A stretch of DNA of 64,000 nt from 38-11 sp964539975 (GTDB lineage: Bacteria; Bacillota; Clostridia; Tissierellales; Dethiosulfatibacteraceae). Under the pieces are notes generated by a model, which saw only the letters and a list, made by a program, of their open reading frames with translations, did no database searches and was not told the DNA's origin. The stretch lies in contig CAZIKK010000005.1 in the NCBI GenBank assembly GCA_964539975.1, forward strand, positions 1-64,000, written 5' to 3'. Position 1 is the first letter of the stretch, and the number at the start of each line of letters is the position of its first letter. The translations under genes were made by a program, and so were the position numbers. Positions 57,530-64,000 of the stretch are shown here, piece by piece.

Positions 57530-58618
57530 TTAATTCCAAAAAATCAAGGCTTTCTCAATCACCTCATCCATGTCGTAATACTGATAATCCGCTAACCTGC
57601 CACCTAGAATCAAGTTTGGTTCTAGGCCAGCAAGGGCCTTGTATTTTAGATAAAGTTGATTATTAAGCGTATCATTGATAGGGTAATAGGGCTGCATTCC
57701 CTTTGACCATTCAGCTGGATATTCACGAGTGATGACTGTCTGGTCCTGTTGGCCGAATTCGAAATGCTTGTGCTCTACACTCCTAGTGAAAGGAATCTCA
57801 CCATCCGTATAGTTGATGATGGCATTGCCTTGATAATCTAGCATATCGAGGATCTCATCCTCGAATCTTAGGCTGCGATAAGCCAGATGACCGTACCGAT
57901 AGTCAAACAATTGGTCAATCATTCCCGTATATACAATTCTGTCAGCCAGTCGCTCCAGCTCTTTTCTCTGATCAAAAAAATCTACATTTAGCCTCACCTC
58001 AATGCCTTGCAACAGACCTTCTATCAACCTATTGTAACCGCCATTGGGGACACCTTGATATTTGTCATTGTAGTAATTGTTGTCGAAGCGATAGCGAACC
58101 GGCAGTCTTTTGATGATAAAGCTTGGCAGCTCATTTGCCCTTCGACCCCATTGCTTTTCAGTGTAGCCCTTAATCAGCTTCTCATAAATATCGGTTCCAA
58201 CCATTGATATAGCCTGTTCTTCAAGATTGATGGGATTTGTGATACCCACATCTGCAATTTGGCTCTTAATGATTGTCTCGGCTTCATGGGGTTCATTCAC
58301 CCCCCAAAGCTGTTGAAACGTATTCATATTGAAGGGCAGATTATAGGTCTTGCCCTTGTAATTGGCGACGGGCCTATTGATAAAACGATTAAAAGGCACA
58401 AAATCATTTACATATCGCCAGATATCACCATTGTCCGTATGGAAGATATGGGGTCCGTAGCGATGTACGTTAATCCCTGCCATTTTTTCACAAAAAGTAT
58501 TGCCTCCCGTATGTTTTCTCTTATCTATCACCAAACATCGATGACCTTTTTTTGAAGCCTCATGGGCAAAGACTGATCCGAATAATCCTGCACCCACTAT
58601 CAGATAATCGTATTTCAT
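57530..58618 (-). CDS. glf: UDP-galactopyranose mutase
   Basis: A 362-residue flavoenzyme: FAD-binding YDYLIVGAGLFGSVFAHEASKKGHRCLVIDKRKHTGGNTFCE from residue 3, HRYGPHIFHTDNGDIWRYVNDFVPFNRF near 52-80, and the C-terminal YKALAGLEPNLILGGRLADYQYYDMDEVI. It converts UDP-galactopyranose to UDP-galactofuranose for surface polysaccharide. ATG 58618 with AGGAG upstream; the frame to 58639 has no site. Eleven bases after the GT2 gene. Confidence 0.95.
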   Translation of the reverse strand: MKYDYLIVGAGLFGSVFAHEASKKGHRCLVIDKRKHTGGNTFCEKMAGINVHRYGPHIFHTDNGDIWRYVNDFVPFNRFINRPVANYKGKTYNLPFNMNTFQQLWGVNEPHEAETIIKSQIADVGITNPINLEEQAISMVGTDIYEKLIKGYTEKQWGRRANELPSFIIKRLPVRYRFDNNYYNDKYQGVPNGGYNRLIEGLLQGIEVRLNVDFFDQRKELERLADRIVYTGMIDQLFDYRYGHLAYRSLRFEDEILDMLDYQGNAIINYTDGEIPFTRSVEHKHFEFGQQDQTVITREYPAEWSKGMQPYYPINDTLNNQLYLKYKALAGLEPNLILGGRLADYQYYDMDEVIEKALIFWN

Positions 58619-58629
58619 CGTAAGTCTCC

Positions 58630-59715
58630 TCATCCCCAAATCAATGTGCAGAGATTTCGATACCTGTAGCGTATCCTTTGAATTGCTTTCAAAATTAGGC
58701 TTTTGACATGGTTTTTTTTATACATGCCTAAAAAGTCAAGATGCTCCACCGTCTCAATCTTGTCAGCCAAGGTTGCGAAGTAAATCTTTTCGTCGATGTT
58801 ATTGACCAGAAATTCCTTTCGGAACAGTCTTCCGAAAACCCTGGACAGAGGATTCCTATCGTGTAGATAATTTCTGAAATAATAATCTACTTTAACCATT
58901 TCGGCTAGAACATTGGGTTGAAATGAGGCATTAATAGACAACCGATAATCTCCCATTGGAATATTAGTCGTGTAAACTTTATAGCGATCCAGCATAAAAC
59001 AACAGAGATGTCCATCAGCACTTGGCCAATAATTTTCATTAAAACCACCGACTTCAATAACAGCCGCTCTCAACATCAGGGTACCACAGGAAGGTGGGGC
59101 TATCGGGGATTGTCCCCGAATAATGACATCCGTCATTGTAATCTCTGTCAGTTTATTCTTGATATAAGGCTTGAGCGTCCTCTTGATCCAACCGTCTGGC
59201 TTTACCTGACTCAAATATTGCCTCTGTCCAAAATCAAGCAACGTATCATATTGACAGTGAAGATAACCTACTTGACTATCCATTTTTTCATTCAGGAAAT
59301 ATCGTATCTTCTCAAGATAATAAGGTTTTAACAAATCATCGTCGTGCAATAGAGCCACCCACTTGCCTCTTGCAAGCTCTATGCATCTGTTCCAGTTGGC
59401 AAACATGCCAAGATTTTCCGAGTGTCGATAGTACAAGATTAAGGGATTGTCATAGCTTCGAATCAATCTTTCTGTATCATTATCGTTAACAGGCTCATCA
59501 TCGACAACCAGTACCTCATAAGGAATGTCAACAAAAGACTGCTTCAAAATACTGTCAATGGCCTCTCTCAAAGTTTCAATCCGCTTATAAGTTGGAATAG
59601 CGATCGAGATTAACGGGTCACTGACTGTATCAAGGTTTCCCAGAACAAGCTGAGAAGAAATATGATGGTATTTTTTTAAATGATTGGTGCGCTCATAAAA
59701 ACCCTTTTCGTCCAT
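58630..59715 (-). CDS. Glycosyltransferase family 2
   Basis: A 361-residue GT-A enzyme: ISIAIPTYKRIETLREAIDSILKQSF near 35-60, VLVVDDEPVND and the GKWVALLHDDDLLKPYYL DxD-type motif near 118-135. ATG 59715 directly follows AAAAGGAGGATTT. The same frame continues open upstream through 59716-59868, but that part codes for the tail of an unrelated epimerase (see separate entry). Soluble; probably adds a sugar to a surface glycan. Confidence 0.88.
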   Translation of the reverse strand: MDEKGFYERTNHLKKYHHISSQLVLGNLDTVSDPLISIAIPTYKRIETLREAIDSILKQSFVDIPYEVLVVDDEPVNDNDTERLIRSYDNPLILYYRHSENLGMFANWNRCIELARGKWVALLHDDDLLKPYYLEKIRYFLNEKMDSQVGYLHCQYDTLLDFGQRQYLSQVKPDGWIKRTLKPYIKNKLTEITMTDVIIRGQSPIAPPSCGTLMLRAAVIEVGGFNENYWPSADGHLCCFMLDRYKVYTTNIPMGDYRLSINASFQPNVLAEMVKVDYYFRNYLHDRNPLSRVFGRLFRKEFLVNNIDEKIYFATLADKIETVEHLDFLGMYKKNHVKSLILKAIQRIRYRYRNLCTLIWG

Positions 59716-59868
59716 AAATCCTCCTTTTCTGACCATTGATCTATAAAACAAAGCATTTTTTGCCAAACTGTCATCCAGAAAAACAATCGGTTCCCAGTCC
59801 AGCACCCTATTAGCCAGACTAATGACTGGTTCTATTCTTGTCGAATCACCATGGACCTCGCACTTGCA
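59716..59868 (-). pseudogene. Remnant of NAD-dependent sugar-nucleotide epimerase, C-terminus
   Basis: The open frame before the GT2 start reads HGDSTRIEPVISLANRVLDWEP followed by FLDDSLAKNALFYRS. This matches the tail common to UDP-glucuronate decarboxylases and related SDR epimerases (pattern GDPxRRxPDISLAxxxLGWEPxVSLEEGLxxTIxYF). No Rossmann part is left; the upstream glycosyltransferase gene ends at 59871. It is the trace of a deleted gene. Confidence 0.6.
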
Positions 59869-59870
59869 AA

Positions 59871-60896
59871 TTATTTGTTGAAAATTAACGATCTGACTTT
59901 CATTTTTAAAATCGGGAGCGAGTATCTGAGACGTAAAAATGTTGATGCCAGAGTAATATTAATCCGGATAAAATAATACATGGTGCGGTGTTTTAAACGA
60001 ATGGAAGCTTTAAGATGAAAAAACGTATGCCCGATTTCATCCTCAAGCAACTTGCCAGATTTCTGATTAAATCCATAACGAAGTGATACAGCCCGTAGTA
60101 TATCCGGACTGATGAGGGTGCTGTAACAAATTTTTTTATCATTGGCAAATGGTTGATTCTCATAAAAATCATGTAAGCTTTCTACAATAGCAACCGCACT
60201 TGAGATAGTTTTTTCGTCAAATAAAGAGTAGGAAATAGATTCCTTTCGCTGTCGATAGTAATGAAATATATAATCGACATAAGCTATTTCATCGGCAAGT
60301 AGAATCATTTTATTGGAAAACTCACAGTCTTCATGATGACAGCCTTCAATAAACTGAAAGGACAAGTCCCTCCAGAATTTTTTTTGAATCATAAACCGCC
60401 ATACATTAACCGTATACAAGCCAGATGAACAAGCGAAGCGAACCGAGTCATGGACATCTACACTCAGATCGACGGGTTTTGTTCCTGAGCCAACTGTCGG
60501 AAGATCGCTGAAGCGTTTGTCGCCGTCATAAAACTTTGAGTAATTTCCATAGATCAGTCTACAGCCCGTGTTAAGCATATTTTTATATAGGATTTCCATG
60601 GCATATGGCGAAATAAAATCATCCGAGTCCAAGAAATATAAGTATTCACCTGTTGCCAAGTCAGCTCCTCTATTTCTGCTTCTTGAAAGGCCTTGATTCT
60701 TCTGGGTTATCTCTATTATCCTTGAATCTTTTGCCTTGAAAGAGTCGATAATCATACCAGTGCCATCTATCGACCCGTCGTTAATGACGATAATCTCGAT
60801 ATCGCTAAGTGTCTGACTGACCGCAGACTGAAGGCATTCAGTAAGATACTTTTCAGTATTATAAGCAGGTATGATGATGCTGACTTTGGTAGACAT
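59871..60896 (-). CDS. Glycosyltransferase family 2
   Basis: A 341-residue GT-A enzyme: VSIIIPAYNTEKYLTECLQSAVSQTLSDIEIIVINDGSIDGTG from residue 5, RSRNRGADLATGEYLYFLDSDDFISPYAMEILYKNML near 72-108 with the DSDD metal motif. The C-terminal third has basic, amphipathic segments. AGGGAG precedes the ATG. Its stop abuts an epimerase remnant, so its present neighbours are probably recent. Donor and acceptor unknown. Confidence 0.9.
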   Translation of the reverse strand: MSTKVSIIIPAYNTEKYLTECLQSAVSQTLSDIEIIVINDGSIDGTGMIIDSFKAKDSRIIEITQKNQGLSRSRNRGADLATGEYLYFLDSDDFISPYAMEILYKNMLNTGCRLIYGNYSKFYDGDKRFSDLPTVGSGTKPVDLSVDVHDSVRFACSSGLYTVNVWRFMIQKKFWRDLSFQFIEGCHHEDCEFSNKMILLADEIAYVDYIFHYYRQRKESISYSLFDEKTISSAVAIVESLHDFYENQPFANDKKICYSTLISPDILRAVSLRYGFNQKSGKLLEDEIGHTFFHLKASIRLKHRTMYYFIRINITLASTFLRLRYSLPILKMKVRSLIFNK

Positions 60897-60998
60897 AAAT
60901 TGACTCCCTCACACGGATTTATCTACAGTATATCAATTCACCCTTGAGAAATAAACAGATTAATCAATCTAAACAATGTATAAAAAGAATTTATTTGA

Positions 60999-61004
60999 TA
61001 TAAT
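60999..61004 (+). promoter_or_regulatory. Predicted extended -10 promoter of plus-strand glycosyltransferase pair
   Basis: TGATATAAT (extended -10) lies 30 bp before the ATG at 61034. The -35 region is weak. Confidence 0.45.
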
Positions 61005-61033
61005 GAACAATATTAACAGATAATGAGGATGTC

Positions 61034-62119
61034 ATGAGAATAGGGATAAACGGACTGGTCCTAAAAAAAGAAAATTCCGGGATAGGCAATTATACCATCC
61101 ATGTGATCAATCAAATGGCGGATATGACGGATGATGAATTGATTCTCTTTGTGATGGCTTCAAAACCGATCAGACCTCTAATCAATCCAAAGATAAAAAT
61201 AGTGGGACTTTTTCCATATGAAACCAATCGATATCTAAAAGTATTGGTTGAACAATTGCTGCTGAACCGTCAAATTAAGAAGCAGAAAATTGATATGCTA
61301 TTTTGTCCCGCATTCACCATGCCAATACTGAAAGTCTGCAAAACTGTTATTGTAGTCCATGATATGATCTACAAACTGAAAATCGATGGTAGCTCCAAGC
61401 TCAAAGACTGGTATAGCAATTTCTTATTTAGCAGAAGTATAAAAAAAGCCGACCAGATCATAACCGTATCCACAGCGACAAAGACTGATCTAAAACGATA
61501 CTTTCCGAATAGAAAGAACATCCATGTAATCCATTTAGGCTCATCTATGAAGGAGTACAAAACAAAAAAGCCCCCAAAAGCTATTAATAGAGACGAAAAA
61601 TTCATTTTGATGACAGGCACAATGACACCTAGAAAAAACATAGACCGAGCGCTAGAAGCCTTAAGTCAGATTGGGAACAAAACAGATATCAAATTACTTC
61701 TGGCTGGCGGGGTCAGCAAAAAGTCTCAAGCCACACTACAAAAAATCAGCGATACAAATCTGACTGACAGAGTTATTGTAGCTGGCTTTCTGACGGATGA
61801 AGAGCTGGCTTGGTGCTATGAAAATGCTGAAATGCTTCTATTCTGCTCGATTTACGAGGGTTTCGGATTACCACCACTGGAAGCCATGCGACACAACCTT
61901 CCAGTCATCGCATCCAACGTGACCTCCATACCTGAGGTGGTGGGAGATGCGGCATTGATGGTCAATCCATACAGCGTGGATCAAATAGCCGATGGGATTA
62001 TGGAGTTGTTGACCCATGATGACCTAAAACAAGAGCTAATCAAAAAAGGAAAAGAAAGAGTCAAACTGTTCAGCTGGGAAAAAACTGCGGAAGAAACCTT
62101 AAAGGTTTTAAAAAACTAA
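61034..62119 (+). CDS. Glycosyltransferase family 4 (GT-B)
   Basis: A 361-residue GT-B enzyme: MRIGINGLVLKKENSGIGNYTIHVI at the N-terminus, VVHDMIYKLK near 112, ILMTGTMTPRKNIDRALEAL near 193-212 and the donor-site LLFCSIYEGFGLPPLEAMRHNLPVIASNVTSIPEV near 274-308 with the conserved E-x7-E. GAGG precedes the ATG. First of a plus-strand pair, divergent from the GT2 gene; 16 bp before the next GT2. Confidence 0.92.
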   Translation: MRIGINGLVLKKENSGIGNYTIHVINQMADMTDDELILFVMASKPIRPLINPKIKIVGLFPYETNRYLKVLVEQLLLNRQIKKQKIDMLFCPAFTMPILKVCKTVIVVHDMIYKLKIDGSSKLKDWYSNFLFSRSIKKADQIITVSTATKTDLKRYFPNRKNIHVIHLGSSMKEYKTKKPPKAINRDEKFILMTGTMTPRKNIDRALEALSQIGNKTDIKLLLAGGVSKKSQATLQKISDTNLTDRVIVAGFLTDEELAWCYENAEMLLFCSIYEGFGLPPLEAMRHNLPVIASNVTSIPEVVGDAALMVNPYSVDQIADGIMELLTHDDLKQELIKKGKERVKLFSWEKTAEETLKVLKN

Positions 62120-62135
62120 ATCAGATGGAGGCCAT

Positions 62136-63197
62136 ATGATTGTACCTGACATAAGCATCATAATACCTGTCTATAATGTAGCACCCTATTTGGGCCAGTG
62201 CCTGGACAATGTGGTCAATCAGACCCATCAGAACATTGAGATCATCTGTATCAATGACGGAAGTCACGATAATTCCATATCAATACTTAAGGAATACGAA
62301 CAAAGAGACAACAGAATTAAAATTGTGAACCAAGTCAATCAGGGTGTCTCATCGGCTAGAAACTATGGGATTAATCTATCAACAGGCAGATATATTATGT
62401 TTGTTGATGCAGACGATTGGATAGATCTAGAAACCTGCGAAAAGACACTGAAGCTGGCAGAAAGATATCGTGCAGATGTCGTGATCTGGCCATATATTAA
62501 GGAATTCTCCGATTACTCGGTTCTAAAACCCATATTTGAAAAAGATATGATTGTATTTGAAAACGAGGACGTCAGATCATTCCTCCATAGGAGGATTTGC
62601 GGATTGCTAGGAGAAGAGCTTAGAAAACCGGAGATGATGAATGCTTTATCTCCGGTATGGGGAAAACTATACCGACAAAATGTCATCAAAGACTTCAATG
62701 TTAGATTCGAGAGTAATGATCACATAGGCATAGAGGATGGACTGTTTAATTTTATCGTGTTCAGCCACATAAAAAAAGCGGTTTATATCAACCAATTCTA
62801 TTACCATTACCGTAAGACCAACCAGTCATCCGTCACTAAAACCTATCATCCAAGAGGACTGAAGCTGTTCAAAAATCAATTGAATTTCTATAAGAAAAAC
62901 ATCAAAGATAATAACCTGGGAGAGGACTATCAATTGGCATTAAGTAATCGTGTGGCATTATCCTTCTTGGATTTCGGACTCAATGAAATGGCCAGTCCAG
63001 AAAATTCTTTCCAAAAGATTAAATCCATTAAGAAGATTTTGGAAATCGAGGATTTCAAGTCCTGTTTCGAGGAGTTGTCTTTGAAATATATGCCGATTCA
63101 TTGGAAAATATTTTATGGTTTTGTTAAGTTGGGCTTCGCATCGGGTCTGTTCATCATGCTGTCAGCCATTCGAAAGATTCTCTCCCAGCCATCATAG
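62136..63197 (+). CDS. Glycosyltransferase family 2
   Basis: A 353-residue GT-A enzyme: ISIIIPVYNVAPYLGQCLDNVVNQTHQNIEIICINDGSHDNS from residue 6, SSARNYGINLSTGRYIMFVDADDWIDLETC near 72-100 with DADD. A hydrophobic C-terminal segment (about 325-345) may touch the membrane. GGAGG precedes the ATG. The last 85 bp overlap the converging GT4 gene. Confidence 0.9.
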   Translation: MIVPDISIIIPVYNVAPYLGQCLDNVVNQTHQNIEIICINDGSHDNSISILKEYEQRDNRIKIVNQVNQGVSSARNYGINLSTGRYIMFVDADDWIDLETCEKTLKLAERYRADVVIWPYIKEFSDYSVLKPIFEKDMIVFENEDVRSFLHRRICGLLGEELRKPEMMNALSPVWGKLYRQNVIKDFNVRFESNDHIGIEDGLFNFIVFSHIKKAVYINQFYYHYRKTNQSSVTKTYHPRGLKLFKNQLNFYKKNIKDNNLGEDYQLALSNRVALSFLDFGLNEMASPENSFQKIKSIKKILEIEDFKSCFEELSLKYMPIHWKIFYGFVKLGFASGLFIMLSAIRKILSQPS

Positions 63198-64000
63198 AAT
63201 TGCTCCATTGAAAAATCCATCGCCCGTCTTCGAATGATCTCAGACGAAAATTTTTCCTTGTTTTCGCAGATTTCTGTAATGCTTTCTGACAATTGGCTAA
63301 CACTCTTTGGTTGGATGACACGACCAGTGATACCATCAAGATTGTGGTAAGAGCTCCCTGTACCAAGCTCTGTTGTAATGACCGGCACACCGCAGGCCAT
63401 GGCCTCAATGGCAACAAGTCCAAAAGCCTCACCTTTGTCTATGGAAGGCATACATAGCACATCAGCGGCGCTGTAGTATTTGGGCAGATCATCGTATGAA
63501 ACCTTATCATGGATCAGCAATCGATGGGACAAGTTTTTTAAGGCGGCATATTGCTCGATCTCATCTGTGTTGTCACCCGACACTACGATGAGACAATAGT
63601 TTTCAGGAAGTTTCGATACGGCATCGATCAGCTCTCGAACTCCCTTGTATCTTGCAATCCTACCGACAAACAAGACAACTCTAGTGTCTACTGATTGACG
63701 ACCGAGTTCTTCTACCAACTGCCCTCTCATATTGTTTCCCTGGTAATGGAAGTGGTCCGTGTCCACCCCAAGAGGAATGATTTCTACATGCTTCATCCGT
63801 CTAAGGGCAGGCGATGATTTGGTGATGTTCGGAGAAGTGGCAACGACGATATCCATCTGCTTTAAAAACCGCTTGACCATCATGATATTATACAGCTTGC
63901 CCAAAAGTCCGCGACCTGTGATATCTGCGTGATAAAGGCAAACTTGCGGTGTTTTTTTATGATTGAATTGCGGCAGAAACAGCTCTGGTGTGAATGATGG
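63113..64000 (-). CDS. Glycosyltransferase family 4 (5' end outside window)
   Basis: The minus-strand frame is open to the window edge, so the N-terminus is missing; the part just inside reads QVCLYHADITGRGLLGKLYN, typical GT4 acceptor-domain sequence. Then IIPLGVDTDHF, VLFVGRIARYKGVRELIDAV and the donor site PSIDKGEAFGLVAIEAMACGVPVITTELGTGSSY. An internal start at 63904 (TTG) would give a truncated protein and is rejected. Its 3' end overlaps the converging GT2 gene by 85 bp. Confidence 0.9.
   Translation of the reverse strand, partial: PSFTPELFLPQFNHKKTPQVCLYHADITGRGLLGKLYNIMMVKRFLKQMDIVVATSPNITKSSPALRRMKHVEIIPLGVDTDHFHYQGNNMRGQLVEELGRQSVDTRVVLFVGRIARYKGVRELIDAVSKLPENYCLIVVSGDNTDEIEQYAALKNLSHRLLIHDKVSYDDLPKYYSAADVLCMPSIDKGEAFGLVAIEAMACGVPVITTELGTGSSYHNLDGITGRVIQPKSVSQLSESITEICENKEKFSSEIIRRRAMDFSMEQFYDGWERIFRMADSMMNRPDAKPNLTKP

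Noticed and set aside
59716..59805. GT2 protein starting at GTG 59805 with a 30-residue extension
   Set aside because: A strong ribosome site precedes ATG 59715, and the extra residues match an epimerase tail rather than a glycosyltransferase.
1..64000. CRISPR arrays, tRNA/rRNA genes, insertion sequences, prophage genes
   Set aside because: I saw no spaced direct repeats, no tRNA- or rRNA-like sequence, no transposase or integrase frames and no flanking inverted repeats of mobile elements in the intergenic regions.

Overview
The window reads as chromosomal DNA of an anaerobic, low-GC Gram-positive bacterium, most likely a member of Clostridia. The evidence is two [FeFe]-hydrogenase proteins of the group B and sensory types, a complete WalRK-YycH-YycI-MurA-YycJ-HtrA block, an rpsF-ssb-rpsR operon with a zinc-type S18, DnaD/DnaI-type helicase loaders, a DUF3842 gene, strong AGGAGG ribosome sites and several TTG/GTG starts. 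Mrp-type antiporter genes and Ktr potassium uptake suggest a Na+/pH- or salt-challenged habitat (inference). I see no rRNA, tRNA, CRISPR array or insertion sequence.

Layout. 1-720: truncated DUF2812 membrane protein. 953-8822: ten-gene Mrp-type cation/proton antiporter operon in the order E-F-G-A'-A''-B-C-D, as in archaeal membrane-bound hydrogenases, followed by two tandem-duplicated antiporter-like subunits. 8817-10791: BadF-type sugar kinase and threonine aldolase (minus). 10880-19716: a NapH-like membrane ferredoxin under a consensus promoter with a CsoR/CstR-like operator, topoisomerase III, YihY, RecX, DUF362 ferredoxin, OsmC-like protein, ribosomal L25/CTC, a hydroxyacid dehydrogenase, a small acidic protein and an isoaspartyl methyltransferase. 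19703-22237: split chromate transporter, then a cobalamin-riboswitch-controlled cobT. 22261-26865 (minus): thioredoxin-like [2Fe-2S] protein, sensory hydrogenase with PAS domain, SpoIIE-type phosphatase and group B hydrogenase, behind a promoter with a Rex-like operator. 27050-29267: EamA exporter, rpsR-ssb-rpsF and a tiny CxxH/CxxC protein.

29257-39519 (minus) is the cell-wall two-component region (flavodoxin, htrA, yycJ, murA, yycI, yycH, walK, walR) with an FGGY sugar kinase at its head. 39666-41029 holds DUF3842, PspC and GNAT genes. 41083-44955 is a TetR-regulated ABC-2 exporter with three matching operator palindromes and two consensus promoters. 45062-46540 is a LysM-G5-M23 cell-wall peptidase. 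46696-49592 has helicase-loader genes and paired Gate-domain proteins. 49706-54297 is a potassium module: an apparently degenerate membrane-anchored RCK-like protein, KtrB, KtrA, a KdpD-like kinase lacking the usual N-terminal KdpD domain, and a KdpE-like regulator.

54286 to the end is a surface-polysaccharide locus: a fused nucleotidyltransferase-kinase, GT9-like protein, SIS isomerase, UDP-galactopyranose mutase and five further glycosyltransferases. It carries signs of recent shuffling: a leftover C-terminus of a sugar-nucleotide epimerase, and two converging glycosyltransferase genes overlapping by 85 bp. All function calls rest on reading protein motifs; no database search was run.
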